DNA of 64,000 bases from Caulobacterales bacterium. Lineage in GTDB: Bacteria > Pseudomonadota > Alphaproteobacteria > Caulobacterales > Caulobacteraceae. The translations under genes and the position numbers were made by a program. Below are positions 41,776 through 50,478 of the stretch, piece by piece. The stretch lies in contig JAEKKJ010000017.1 in the NCBI GenBank assembly GCA_019510435.1, positions 1 through 64,000 of the forward strand. Reading direction: 5' to 3'. The notes under the pieces were generated by a model, which did not search any database, had not been told where the DNA came from, and saw only the letters and a program-made list of their open reading frames with translations. Within the stretch, counting starts at the first letter, position 1; each line of letters opens with the position of its first letter.

Positions 41776-42318
41776 ATGTTGTCGCGACCACGCATTCCCC
41801 CGCTGACGCGGGACGAGTGGACCGCCGACGTGGCCGCGGCGCTCGAACCCATGGCCGCCCGCGGCCGACTGCTCAACGTCATCTCCACCATATGGCGTCA
41901 CCCGGCGCTCGCCCGCGCCCTGGGCGGGCTCAGCGGCCATCTCATGGGCCAATCCACCCTGGCTCCGCGGGAGCGGGAGATCGTCATCCTGCGCGTCGCG
42001 GCGGTGGCCAGGTGCGGCTACGAATGGAGCCACCACGAGCGCATGGCGCGCGCCGAGGGTCTCTCTGAGGCCGAGATCCGGGCGATCGCCTACGGCTCGG
42101 CCGCACAGTCGCTGGCCCCGGCCGATGCGCTGCTGGTGCAGGCGGCCGACGAGCTGATCTCCGATCATCTGCTCGGCGACGCGACCTGGGCCGCCCTGGC
42201 GAAGACCCATACCGAGCAGCAGATGATGGATCTCGTCTGCACGGTCGGCGGCTATCTGGCCTTCGCCACCGCCGCCAACACGTTCGGCGTGCAACTCGAG
42301 GAAGCCGCCCCCGTCTGA
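41776..42318 (+). CDS. carboxymuconolactone-decarboxylase family (AhpD-like fold) protein
   Basis: 180 aa. CMD fold: REREIVILRVAAVARCGYEWSHHERMARAEGLS is the conserved helix pair, followed by a C-terminal repeat helix MMDLVCTVGGYLAFATAANTF. AhpD-type members use a CxxC pair; here only one Cys occurs in that motif (ARCGYEWSHH), as in the gamma-CMD-related and uncharacterised branches. Disulfide reductase activity is thus unlikely. It sits between the LysR regulator and the receptor and may act on a lactone or hydroperoxide intermediate. Confidence 0.85.
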   Translation: MLSRPRIPPLTRDEWTADVAAALEPMAARGRLLNVISTIWRHPALARALGGLSGHLMGQSTLAPREREIVILRVAAVARCGYEWSHHERMARAEGLSEAEIRAIAYGSAAQSLAPADALLVQAADELISDHLLGDATWAALAKTHTEQQMMDLVCTVGGYLAFATAANTFGVQLEEAAPV

Positions 42319-42409
42319 GGCGCGCCGTTCGAAACCGCGACAGCGCCCACAACGATGCGAGGGACGACCTCGCCATGCCCACTGAGCCCGGGCCGCATTT
42401 TTGCCCAAG

Positions 42410-42442
42410 TGATACAAAAGCTATTTACATCGAACAAATTGT
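42410..42442 (+). promoter_or_regulatory. candidate operator/promoter before the TonB receptor
   Basis: TGATACA (42410-42416) is followed by TACATCGAACAAATTGT (42426-42442). The 17-mer matches TACATCGGACAGATTGT at 53465-53481 in 15 of 17 positions, and TGATACA also recurs there. ATCGAAC is shared with the TetR/MFS intergenic site. This AT-rich island in GC-rich DNA is clearly a control region; the regulator (TetR 38484 or LysR 40714) is not decided. Confidence 0.5.
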
Positions 42443-42512
42443 AGCGTCTCATACATTAGTGATCCAGATAGGAATCCCCAGGGCGACGCCCGAGTGGGGA
42501 CCGGGGGGAACC

Positions 42513-45074
42513 ATGTTGAAAATTCACCACGCCACGCAGATCCAAGACGGCCATGCCCTGACCCGCTCGGCGGATCTGGACCCGCAGAGGCTGAAGACCG
42601 CCGGCAAGGGCCGATTGGGCGCCGGGGTGGGTCTCAGCGCCCTGGCCATCGCCTTCGGCGCCCATGCGGCAGGCAGCGTCCCGAAGGCCGCGGCCGACGA
42701 CGTCCAGCTCGATGAGCTCGTGGTCACCGCCCAGAAGCGCGAGCAGCGCCTGGAGGACGTCCCCGCGGCGGTCACGGTGGTGAACAGCGCCCAGCTGCAG
42801 CGGAGCGGGGCGCGGAGCGTCACGGACATTTCACTCCTGACGCCTGGCCTCAACGCGGCCACCGGCGGCAGCGAAGCCACCACCGTGGTGCGCATCCGCG
42901 GCATCGGCACCTCGGCCGACAATCCGGGCCTGGAGGACGCGGTCGGGATCTACATCGACGGCGTCTACCGGCCCCGCAACAGCGTCGGCTTCAACAACCT
43001 CGGAGAACTGGCCGAGGTCGAGGTGCTGAAGGGCCCGCAAGGCACGCTGTTCGGCAAGAACACCGTGGCCGGCGTGGTGCAGATCACCACCAAGCGGCCG
43101 GAATTCCACTTCGGCGGCCAAGCCGAGGCCGAGGTCCAGACCTACAGCGGCTGGCGCATCGCCGGGTCGGTGACGGGGCCGCTGGCCGGCGACGTCCTGG
43201 CGGGCCGGCTGTTCGTCTCGGACGCCCAGCGCGGCGGGTACGGCAAGCTCGTCAATGCCTCTGGGACGCGCCTGTCCAACGACCACAGCGAGCGCGCCTA
43301 CAGCCTGCGCGGCCAGCTCCTGTACAAGCCGACCGACGCCTTCGACGTGAACCTGATCGCCGACTACAGCCATCGTGACGACCGCTGTTGCCAGGCGGTT
43401 CTGTTCCAGACGGGCCTGCCGGCGGTGCTGCTCAATTCGCTGGTCCCGGGGGCCGTGCCCACGCCGGTCGCCCACGACAACACGACCGCGGTGGCGAACT
43501 TCCCCGGCCGCGAGCGGATCCGCGACTGGGGCGTCTCCGGGCAAGCCAACTGGACGACGCCCTGGCTCGATGGCGCGAAGATGGTCTCCATCACCGCCTA
43601 TCGCGACTGGCGCGACGGGACGGACACCGACCTCGACTTCATCGGCGCGGACCTGATCCGTGGCGTCGGCGGCGTGCAGGAGTTCAAGCAGTTCTCCGAG
43701 GAGCTGCGCTACAGCGGCGAGGCGGGCCGGCTGGCCTGGCAGGTGGGGGGCTTCTACAGCCACGAGACCCTGGACGTGGTCTCGCCCCTGCAGTGGGGCG
43801 CCGACGTCGGCCCCTATGTGGGGATCCTGACGCATGGCGCGGCCGCCTCGCTGAAGGGCGGCGGCTTCCCCGTCGGCGAAGGGCTGGTCGACGCCTACCA
43901 CCAGACCGAACAGAGCTTTGCGGCCTATACGCAGGACGACTTCCGCCTGACGGACAAGCTGACGCTCACCGCCGGCATTCGCTACACGTCCGAGCACAAG
44001 GCGCTCGCCGCGCTCTACAACAACACCGACACCAGCGGCGCCTGCAGCCACTTCGAGGGGGTCGCCACGGCGCTACACCAGCCGCTCGTCAAGAGCGGCC
44101 TGGGCGGCCTGCTCGGGATCGTCTGCATTGCCAATCCCGCCTTCCAGAACCTGCACACCCACCAGGCCTTCACCGACGGATCGGTGACGGGGACCGTCAA
44201 GGCGACCTACAAGCTGACCCCGGACGCAATGGTCTACGGCTCCTACTCGCGCGGGAACCTCGCCGGGGGCTTCAACCTGGCGGAGGTGACGACCGCCGTG
44301 GGCGGCGCTCCCAACGCCTCGCTCACCCCGGAGCCGAACACCAAGTTCCCGGCGGAGAACGTGGACGCCTACGAGGTTGGCACGAAGATCTGGCTCGCCA
44401 ATCACCGCTTCCTGGTGACGGCGGAGGTCTTCTTCCAGGAATACAAGGACTTCCAGCTCAATGCCTTCACCGGCACCCAGTTCATCGAGGCCACCATTCC
44501 GCGGGCGACAACCGCGGGCGTGGAGGCGGATGGCTATTGGAAGCTCAACTCGGACCTGACCCTGAACGGCGGCCTGACCTACGCCAACACCAGGTATCCG
44601 GGCGACAAGCAGAACCGCGCCGCCCTCGGCGACAACACCCCGCGGTCGCCCTACTACCAGCTGACCGACCTGTTCCGGCTGCCCGGATCGCACCTGTCCT
44701 TCGCGCCCCAGTGGTCGCTGGTGGCCGGGGCGGAGTACCAGCACGTCCTGGCGAACGGCCTGCTGTGGAGCTCGTCCTTCGACGTCAAATACCAGTCCTC
44801 GTACAACACCGGCTCGGACCACGATCCGGTGAAGGTCCAGAAGGGCTTCGCGATCGCCAATGCGCGCATCGGGCTCGGCTCGGCGGACAAGCGGTGGGCG
44901 GTCGAACTCTGGGCGAAGAACCTCTTCAACCAGCACTTTTCTCAGGCGATCTTCGACGGTTTCGGGCAGACCCTGAGCGCCGAGCATCCGTCCAGCAATC
45001 CGGCCGCCAACGACTATCTCTATTTCCGGGGCGAGCCGAGATTCTACGGGGCGACGTTCAGGATCAAGTATTGA
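42513..45074 (+). CDS. TonB-dependent outer-membrane receptor
   Basis: 853 aa from MLKIHHATQIQDGHALT, behind a GGGGGGAA ribosome site; the frame is open 46 codons further up but through the AT-rich promoter. A long leader precedes the hydrophobic signal segment (LGAGVGLSALAIAFGAHAAG), then the plug: LDELVVTAQKREQRLEDVP, VRIRGIGTSADNPGLEDAVG, VEVLKGPQGTLFGKNTVAGV. The barrel follows, ending FRIKY. The extended leader before the signal is unusual and may mean a later start. It is the presumed uptake gate for the substrate of the crotonase/SDR/AKR cluster immediately downstream. Confidence 0.9.
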   Translation: MLKIHHATQIQDGHALTRSADLDPQRLKTAGKGRLGAGVGLSALAIAFGAHAAGSVPKAAADDVQLDELVVTAQKREQRLEDVPAAVTVVNSAQLQRSGARSVTDISLLTPGLNAATGGSEATTVVRIRGIGTSADNPGLEDAVGIYIDGVYRPRNSVGFNNLGELAEVEVLKGPQGTLFGKNTVAGVVQITTKRPEFHFGGQAEAEVQTYSGWRIAGSVTGPLAGDVLAGRLFVSDAQRGGYGKLVNASGTRLSNDHSERAYSLRGQLLYKPTDAFDVNLIADYSHRDDRCCQAVLFQTGLPAVLLNSLVPGAVPTPVAHDNTTAVANFPGRERIRDWGVSGQANWTTPWLDGAKMVSITAYRDWRDGTDTDLDFIGADLIRGVGGVQEFKQFSEELRYSGEAGRLAWQVGGFYSHETLDVVSPLQWGADVGPYVGILTHGAAASLKGGGFPVGEGLVDAYHQTEQSFAAYTQDDFRLTDKLTLTAGIRYTSEHKALAALYNNTDTSGACSHFEGVATALHQPLVKSGLGGLLGIVCIANPAFQNLHTHQAFTDGSVTGTVKATYKLTPDAMVYGSYSRGNLAGGFNLAEVTTAVGGAPNASLTPEPNTKFPAENVDAYEVGTKIWLANHRFLVTAEVFFQEYKDFQLNAFTGTQFIEATIPRATTAGVEADGYWKLNSDLTLNGGLTYANTRYPGDKQNRAALGDNTPRSPYYQLTDLFRLPGSHLSFAPQWSLVAGAEYQHVLANGLLWSSSFDVKYQSSYNTGSDHDPVKVQKGFAIANARIGLGSADKRWAVELWAKNLFNQHFSQAIFDGFGQTLSAEHPSSNPAANDYLYFRGEPRFYGATFRIKY

Positions 45075-45129
45075 TCGGCGCGTCTGTGCTCCGGGATCCT
45101 GCGAAATCTTTGACCCGAACGGGACATCC

Positions 45130-45927
45130 ATGACCTACGTGACCACAGAGCGGCGCGGCGGGGTGCAGATCATCCGCTACGGCAATCCCCCCCACGGCTA
45201 TCTCTGCCGGGCCGGATGCGAAGAGCTGCGCCAGGCGTTCGAGGACTGTGCGGGCGACCCCGACCTGCGGGTGATCGTCTTCACCGGCGCCAGCCCGACG
45301 GCGTTCATCCACCACTTCGACATCGCCGAGATCATTTCCGTCGGCGAGGCCATCGCCGCCGGGCTCGTCGGCGAGGACGTGTTCGACGGCGGCGACTTCT
45401 CGGCCCTGCTCACCGGCATCGCCAAGTCGCCCAAGGTGGTCATCGCCGCGATCAACGGCGTCTGCCTGGCGGGCGGCCTGGAGCTGGCCCTGGCGTGCGA
45501 CATCCGGGTGGCCGCCCATGGCGTCACCGAGATCGGCTGTCCGCAGACCCGGACCGCCGTCTGCGGCGGCACTCAGCGGCTTCCCGCGGTGATCGGCATG
45601 GGGCGCGCGCTGGACATGATCCTGCGCGGCACGATCATGGACGCCCGGCGCGCCGTGGAGATCGGCCTGGTGAACGAGGCCGCCGACGACGCGCTGGCCC
45701 GCGCGCTCGAGATCGCCGGCGAACTGGAGCGCCTGCTGCCCGAGGTGCTGGCCGCCGCCAAGGTCTGCGCCCGCCGCCCGACGGAGGCGGCGCTGCCGCA
45801 GGGCTACGCGCTCGAACGCAAGGCCTTCGCCGGATTGCTCAAGGACGGGCGCGCGCTGGACGTCCTGCGGGCGTTCCAGGCCCAGGGCGCAGACCTAGCC
45901 ACCTTCATCCCTCCGGCGGCCGCCTAG
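45130..45927 (+). CDS. crotonase-family protein, paralogue A
   Basis: 265 aa. Nearly full-length identity in pattern to the protein at 47918-48715 (MTYVTTERRGG, then IIRYGNPPHGYLCRAG, VIVFTGASPTAFIHHFDIAEI, GGLELALACDIRV, TRTAVCGGTQRLP). The first catalytic Glu is kept in GGLELA. The second motif reads CPQTRT, so the Glu of the PE motif is Gln here, whereas paralogue B has LPETRT. The usual FCAGxDLK oxyanion loop is also changed, to FIHHFDIAE. An altered or lost hydratase activity is likely. It lies 55 nt after the receptor. Confidence 0.86.
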   Translation: MTYVTTERRGGVQIIRYGNPPHGYLCRAGCEELRQAFEDCAGDPDLRVIVFTGASPTAFIHHFDIAEIISVGEAIAAGLVGEDVFDGGDFSALLTGIAKSPKVVIAAINGVCLAGGLELALACDIRVAAHGVTEIGCPQTRTAVCGGTQRLPAVIGMGRALDMILRGTIMDARRAVEIGLVNEAADDALARALEIAGELERLLPEVLAAAKVCARRPTEAALPQGYALERKAFAGLLKDGRALDVLRAFQAQGADLATFIPPAAA

Positions 45928-45961
45928 GCGCCGCATGCCCCGCGTGAGTTGGAGATTTCCG

Positions 45962-46825
45962 ATGCAAGATCTCACCGGCCGGACCGCCTTCATCACCGGC
46001 GGGGCGAGCGGTATCGGCCTGGCCATGGCGCACGCCTTCGGCGGGGCCGGCATGAACATCATGCTGGCGGACATCGAGGAGCCGCCGCTCCGGGCCGCCA
46101 TCGCCGAACTGCAGGCGCGGCAGATCCCCGTGGCGGGCCTGACCTGCGACGTGAGTGACCGGGCCTCGGTGGAGGCGGCGGCGGCGGAGACCGTGCGCGC
46201 CTTCGGCAAGGTGCATGTGGTCTGCAACAACGCCGGCGTCGTCGTGGGCGGGCGTGTGGGCGAGGTGAAGCCCGCCGACTGGGACTGGATCTTCTCGGTC
46301 AACGTCATGGGCGTGATCTACGGGATGGAAGCCTTCCTGCCGCTCATCCGGTCCCATGGCGAGGGTGGGTGCTTCGTCAACTCCGCCTCAATGGCGGGCA
46401 TGATCTCCCCGGCCGGCCGCGAGCCCTACAGCGCCACGAAGTTCGCCCTGGTGGCCCTGTCCGAAGGCTGGGGCGTCCAGCTCGAGCCCGAAGGCATCCA
46501 TGTCGCCATCCTGTGCCCCGGGTTCGTCAAGACAGGGCTCAGCCGGTCGGGGCGCACCCGGCAGGCCAGGTACGGCGGGCCGGCCGTCCTTCCGCCGCCC
46601 GGCGCGCGAACCGCGATCCCCGCCATCGAGCCCGAACGGGTCGGAGAGCGGGTGCTGGAGGCGGTGCGCGCGGGCGAACGCTACATCTTCACCCACCCTG
46701 ACATGCGCAGCCTCGTACAGGACCGGTTCGCCCGGATCATGCGCGCCTTCGACGACGCCGACGCGAGCGCGGCCCTGGCGGGCCTGGACTACGAAACTCC
46801 CCCCATCGAGGGCTTGGGCAATTGA
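45962..46825 (+). CDS. short-chain dehydrogenase/reductase
   Basis: 287 aa from MQDLTGRTAFITGG, a start nine codons into the open frame with GGAG upstream. Rossmann loop GGASGIGLAM, NAD-type Asp in IMLADIEEP, VCNNAGVV, catalytic Ser in FVNSASMAGM, Tyr/Lys in PYSATKFAL. The C-terminal 60 residues (RYIFTHPDMRSLVQDRFARI) are those of the hydroxyacid/steroid-like SDRs that use a helical lid. The gene sits between two paralogous crotonases and an AKR, so probably oxidises or reduces a ring or side-chain carbonyl of the same intermediate. Confidence 0.88.
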   Translation: MQDLTGRTAFITGGASGIGLAMAHAFGGAGMNIMLADIEEPPLRAAIAELQARQIPVAGLTCDVSDRASVEAAAAETVRAFGKVHVVCNNAGVVVGGRVGEVKPADWDWIFSVNVMGVIYGMEAFLPLIRSHGEGGCFVNSASMAGMISPAGREPYSATKFALVALSEGWGVQLEPEGIHVAILCPGFVKTGLSRSGRTRQARYGGPAVLPPPGARTAIPAIEPERVGERVLEAVRAGERYIFTHPDMRSLVQDRFARIMRAFDDADASAALAGLDYETPPIEGLGN

Positions 46826-46859
46826 GAGTCCGTTCCGCACATTCCACGAGGCCACAATC

Positions 46860-47831
46860 ATGAAGACGTCCACCGTCGGTCCGCTCGGCCCGGTCAGCCG
46901 CCTCACCCTCGGCGGGGGCGGCATCGGCCAGGTCTGGGGCAAGGTCAGTCGCGAGGAGGCGGGCGCCACGCTCAAGGCGGCGCTCGACGGCGGGATCGAC
47001 ATCCTCGACACCGCCCCGATGTACGGCGACTGCGAGCGCCTGATCGGCGACACGTTCTCAGGCGCGCTGCCGGCCGGGGTGAAGGTCACCACCAAATGCG
47101 CGCTCGGATCGCCGCCGGCCGGCGAGGTCGCCGCGCGGTTGCAGGCCTCGCTCGAGGCCAGCCTGACCGCCATGCAGTTGGCGCACATCGACGTCTTCTT
47201 CCTGCACACCTTCATAGCGGCGGACGGCTATGCCTACGCGCGCGGCGACGCGCAGCGCGACGCCATGTCCATCCGCTGGTCGCTCTATCTCGAGGAGCTG
47301 GTCCCGGCGTTCGAGCAGCTGCAGGCGCAGGGTCGCATCGGCTGCTGGGGGATCACCGCCATCGGCGTGCCTGACGCCGTGCTCGGCGCGATCGGGCACG
47401 ATCCCAAGCCCCCGGTGATCCAGGCGATCACCAACCTCATGGACAGCCCGGGCGGCATCCGCCCCTTCGCGGAACCGCCCCGCCCGCGGGACATCATTGC
47501 GGCGGCCAAGGCGCGCGGCATCGGCGTGTTCGGGATCCGCGCCGTCCAGGCCGGCGCACTCACCGCAGCGCTGGACCGTCCGCTCTCCCCCGAACATCCG
47601 GACGCCCGCGACTTCGCCCGGGCCGCGCCCTACCGCGAGCTGTGCGCGGCCTGGGGTGAGGATCCGGCCGTCGTCGCCCACCGCTATGCCTTGGGCATGG
47701 AGGGCGTCGACAACCTGATCCTGGGCGTGAAGAACCGCGCCGAACTGGCCGACGCCCTGCGCGCCGAGGCGGCCGGGCCGCTGGAGCCGGTCCAGGTCGC
47801 CGCGATCGACGCCCTCGGCCTGGCCGGATGA
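46860..47831 (+). CDS. aldo/keto reductase
   Basis: 323 aa. The AKR catalytic tetrad is visible: Asp and Tyr in DILDTAPMYGD, Lys in KVTTKCALG and His in DVFFLHTFIA. The first strand LGGGGIGQVWG and the C-terminal helix YALGMEGVDNLILGVKN fit the family. A normal length for AKRs of the D-threo-aldose/galactose dehydrogenase branch. It uses NAD(P)H on an aldehyde or ketone. It starts 35 nt after the SDR. The open frame extends upstream to 46500 but overlaps the SDR and is rejected. Confidence 0.88.
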   Translation: MKTSTVGPLGPVSRLTLGGGGIGQVWGKVSREEAGATLKAALDGGIDILDTAPMYGDCERLIGDTFSGALPAGVKVTTKCALGSPPAGEVAARLQASLEASLTAMQLAHIDVFFLHTFIAADGYAYARGDAQRDAMSIRWSLYLEELVPAFEQLQAQGRIGCWGITAIGVPDAVLGAIGHDPKPPVIQAITNLMDSPGGIRPFAEPPRPRDIIAAAKARGIGVFGIRAVQAGALTAALDRPLSPEHPDARDFARAAPYRELCAAWGEDPAVVAHRYALGMEGVDNLILGVKNRAELADALRAEAAGPLEPVQVAAIDALGLAG

Positions 47832-47917
47832 CGAGCCCCCGGGTTTCGACCGACTGGGCCTGGGGCCTGCCCAGACCCGCCTCGCCCGACATCACCCGCG
47901 CGCCAGCAGAGACCCGC

Positions 47918-48715
47918 ATGACCTATGTCACCACCGAACGCCGGGGCGGAACCCAGATCATCCGCTACGGCAACCCGCCCCGCGGCTTCCTCTGCCGCGC
48001 GGGCTGCCGCGAACTGCGCCAGGCGTTCGAGGCCTGCGCCGCCGATCCGGACCTGCGCGTGATCGTCTTCACCGGCGCCAGCGACGCTGAGTTCATCCGC
48101 CATTTTGACATCGCCGAGATCATCGCCGTCGGTGAGGCCCTGGCTTCCGGGCGGGTGGGCCCGGAAGTGTTCGAGGGCGGCGATTTCGCGCGGCTGGTCA
48201 ATGGCATCGCCAAGTCGCCCAAGATCGTCATCGCCGCGATCAACGGTGTCTGCATGGGCGGCGGACTGGAGCTGGCCCTGGCGTGCGACATCCGCGTGGT
48301 GGCGAACCGCGTCACCCAGCTCGGATTGCCTGAGACCCGAACCGCGGTCTGCGGCGGCACCCAGCGCTTGCCCGGTGTGATCGGCATGGGCCGGGCGCTG
48401 GACATGATCCTGCGCGGGACGATCGTGGACGCCCGCCGCGCCGTCGAGATCGGCCTGGTCAATGAAGGCGCGGAGGATGCCGTCGCACGGGCGCTGGAGA
48501 TCGCCCACGAACTGGAAATCCTCCTGCCGGAGGTGCTGGCTGCCGCGAAGGCCTGCACACGCCAGCAGAGCGAAGGGGCCTTGGCGGAGGGCTACGCTTT
48601 AGAACAGAGGGCCTTCGCACAATTGCTCCAGGACGGCCCCGCGCTCGACGTGCTGCGGGCCTTCCAAGCGCAAGGCGCCGATATCGCCACCTTCGAACCC
48701 CCGGCGATCACCTAG
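47918..48715 (+). CDS. crotonase-family protein, paralogue B
   Basis: 265 aa from MTYVTTERRGGTQ, the same start as paralogue A; an earlier in-frame ATG at 47828 overlaps the AKR stop. Both acidic residues are kept (GGLELALACD and LPETRT), with one extra residue between them relative to classical hydratases. The oxyanion loop FIRHFDIAE is as in A. The pair A-SDR-AKR-B looks like duplication of the crotonase around, or before insertion of, the two reductases. B is likely the active enzyme of the two. Confidence 0.88.
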   Translation: MTYVTTERRGGTQIIRYGNPPRGFLCRAGCRELRQAFEACAADPDLRVIVFTGASDAEFIRHFDIAEIIAVGEALASGRVGPEVFEGGDFARLVNGIAKSPKIVIAAINGVCMGGGLELALACDIRVVANRVTQLGLPETRTAVCGGTQRLPGVIGMGRALDMILRGTIVDARRAVEIGLVNEGAEDAVARALEIAHELEILLPEVLAAAKACTRQQSEGALAEGYALEQRAFAQLLQDGPALDVLRAFQAQGADIATFEPPAIT

Positions 48716-48769
48716 AGCATCCGGCTCTCGAGTTGAACCGAACGTGATCCGTATTGGAAAGGCACAGCT

Positions 48770-48970
48770 GTGAACGCAAGCCGCGACTACAGGCAAGAGG
48801 CCAAGCTCGTAGAACGAATGGCAGGACAGATTTCGCTCTGGGCGGATAAGCAGGAGCTGTTGGCTCAAGCTAAGTCTCTGCGTCGGCGTGCAGAGGAAAT
48901 GGAGGTCGGGTCAGACTTCGCAAACAGCTCCGACGCCGACCCGCGCCAGCTTGAGCGCCGAATGCGCTAG
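48770..48970 (+). CDS. small hydrophilic protein of unknown function
   Basis: 66 aa, GTG start. Highly charged and helical (EAKLVERMAGQISLWADKQE, LLAQAKSLRRRAEEMEVG), with no signal or membrane segment. No recognised family. Codon use fits the surrounding genes, but the ribosome site is weak, so coding status is probable rather than sure. It lies just before the periplasmic protein at 49010. Confidence 0.5.
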   Translation: MNASRDYRQEAKLVERMAGQISLWADKQELLAQAKSLRRRAEEMEVGSDFANSSDADPRQLERRMR

Positions 48971-49009
48971 CACCCGCCCGGCGGCCGACCACGAAACGAG
49001 GAGTTCTCC

Positions 49010-49615
49010 ATGCGAATGACCATCCTGCTGCTGGGCTTGATCCTGGCGGCCGGCCCCGCGCTCGCGGAGCCACCCGCCACCGGCGGGCCGAGAATCGTGC
49101 GCGGCACGGTTACGGCGCTGGCCCCCGACACCGTCACGGTCACGACCAAGGACCGCAGGACGGTGCGGGTTGGCCTCTCGAAGGACTGGAGCGCCTCGGT
49201 CCTGCGCCCGATCGGCGTCGCCGACATTGCGCCGGGCAGCTTCATCGGCACGGCGGAGATGCCGCAGGAAGACGGCAGCGGCCGTTCGCTTGAAGTGCAC
49301 GTCTTCCCGCCCGGCGTGAAGATGGGCGAGGGCCACTACAATTGGGACCTGAAGCCCGGCTCGATGATGACCAACGGCACGGTCGGCAAGGTCGTGGCGA
49401 ACAAGAAGAGCCGCGAGCTCGACGTCAGCTACGCGACGGGCACACGCCACATCGTGGTGCCGCCGAAGGTCCCGATCGTGCAGATCACACCCGGCGCGCA
49501 CACCCTGGTGCATCCTGGCGTCAAGGTCTTCCTCATCGCATCGCCGACACCGGCTGGCGGCCTCATCACCAACAGCATCGCGGTGGGCGAACATGGCGTC
49601 GCCCCGTCGATGTAG
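49010..49615 (+). CDS. exported beta-rich protein of unknown function (DUF5666-like)
   Basis: 201 aa with a clean signal peptide (MRMTILLLGLILAAGPALAEPP). The mature part has OB-like strands: IVRGTVTALAPDTVTVTTKD, then IGVADIAPGSFIGTAE, ending in LITNSIAVGEHGVAPSM. It lies 23 nt before a cytochrome b561 gene and a SUOX-fold enzyme, so probably belongs to that redox module. I cannot assign a reaction. Confidence 0.75.
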   Translation: MRMTILLLGLILAAGPALAEPPATGGPRIVRGTVTALAPDTVTVTTKDRRTVRVGLSKDWSASVLRPIGVADIAPGSFIGTAEMPQEDGSGRSLEVHVFPPGVKMGEGHYNWDLKPGSMMTNGTVGKVVANKKSRELDVSYATGTRHIVVPPKVPIVQITPGAHTLVHPGVKVFLIASPTPAGGLITNSIAVGEHGVAPSM

Positions 49616-49638
49616 GCCGGCGCGCCGGGAGGTTGCTC

Positions 49639-50478
49639 ATGCGGGCTGACCAACCGGCGAGTGGCGGTCGCCTGCTGGTCTACCGGCATCCGGCGTTCGT
49701 GCGGGTGGCCCATTGGATCAATGCGCTCAGCGTCGCCGTGCTCCTGCTCAGCGGCCTGCAGATCCTCTGCGCCCACCCTGCGTTCTATTGGGGCGACGTC
49801 GCCCGCTTCGCCCATCCGGCGGCGGCCATCTCCAGCAGGCAGGCCGACAACGGCGACCCGCTCGGCATCCTCACCCTGGGCCGCTTCAAATTCGACACCA
49901 CGGGCGTTTTGGGCGTTTCCAAAGGGCCCGACGATCAACGGCAGGTGCGCGCCTTTCCCCGGTGGGCCACCTTGCCCGCAGAGCTGGATCTCGGCGCTGG
50001 CCGGCGCTGGCACTTCTTCTTCGCCTGGCTGCTGGCGCTGAATGGGGCCGCCTATCTGGCGCTCGGCTTGATCGGCGGCCGGCTGAAGCGGGAGCTGATC
50101 CCGACGGGCCGCCAATTGGCCGGCGTCTGGGCGACGCTCCGCGATCACCTGCGGCTGCGCTTCCCGCATGGCGAAGAGGCGCGGCGCTACAACGTGCTGC
50201 AAAAGCTGGCCTATCTGTCGGTCGTGTTGGGCCTTTTGCCCTTGATGGTCTTTACCGGACTTTGCATGTCGCCGGCGCTCGACGCCCGCTTCCACGTCCT
50301 TACGATGCTGGTTGGCGGCCGGCAGTCGGCGCGGACCCTGCACTTTCTCGCAGCCGGCGCGATCGTCATGTTCGCGCTTGTCCACATCGGCATGGTCCTA
50401 GCGGCCGGTCCGCTCAACCAGTTGCGCTCGATGACCACGGGCTGGTTCGCCCTGAAGCCTGACAGGACGTCATCATGA
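49639..50478 (+). CDS. cytochrome b561-like membrane subunit
   Basis: 279 aa from MRADQPASGG, GGGAGG ribosome site. Four or more hydrophobic segments with haem-ligand histidines: FVRVAHWINALSVAVLLL, RRWHFFFAWLLALNG, and LHFLAAGAIVMFALVHIGM, the di-haem b561/Ni-Fe-hydrogenase b-type pattern. It overlaps the next gene (molybdenum enzyme) by 4 nt. It would connect quinones with the SUOX-fold protein, much as MsrQ does for MsrP but with a different membrane fold. Confidence 0.85.
   Translation: MRADQPASGGRLLVYRHPAFVRVAHWINALSVAVLLLSGLQILCAHPAFYWGDVARFAHPAAAISSRQADNGDPLGILTLGRFKFDTTGVLGVSKGPDDQRQVRAFPRWATLPAELDLGAGRRWHFFFAWLLALNGAAYLALGLIGGRLKRELIPTGRQLAGVWATLRDHLRLRFPHGEEARRYNVLQKLAYLSVVLGLLPLMVFTGLCMSPALDARFHVLTMLVGGRQSARTLHFLAAGAIVMFALVHIGMVLAAGPLNQLRSMTTGWFALKPDRTSS

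Noticed and set aside
43388..45133. Second plus-strand frame within the TonB receptor gene
   Set aside because: Out-of-frame shadow; the receptor frame has plug and barrel motifs throughout.
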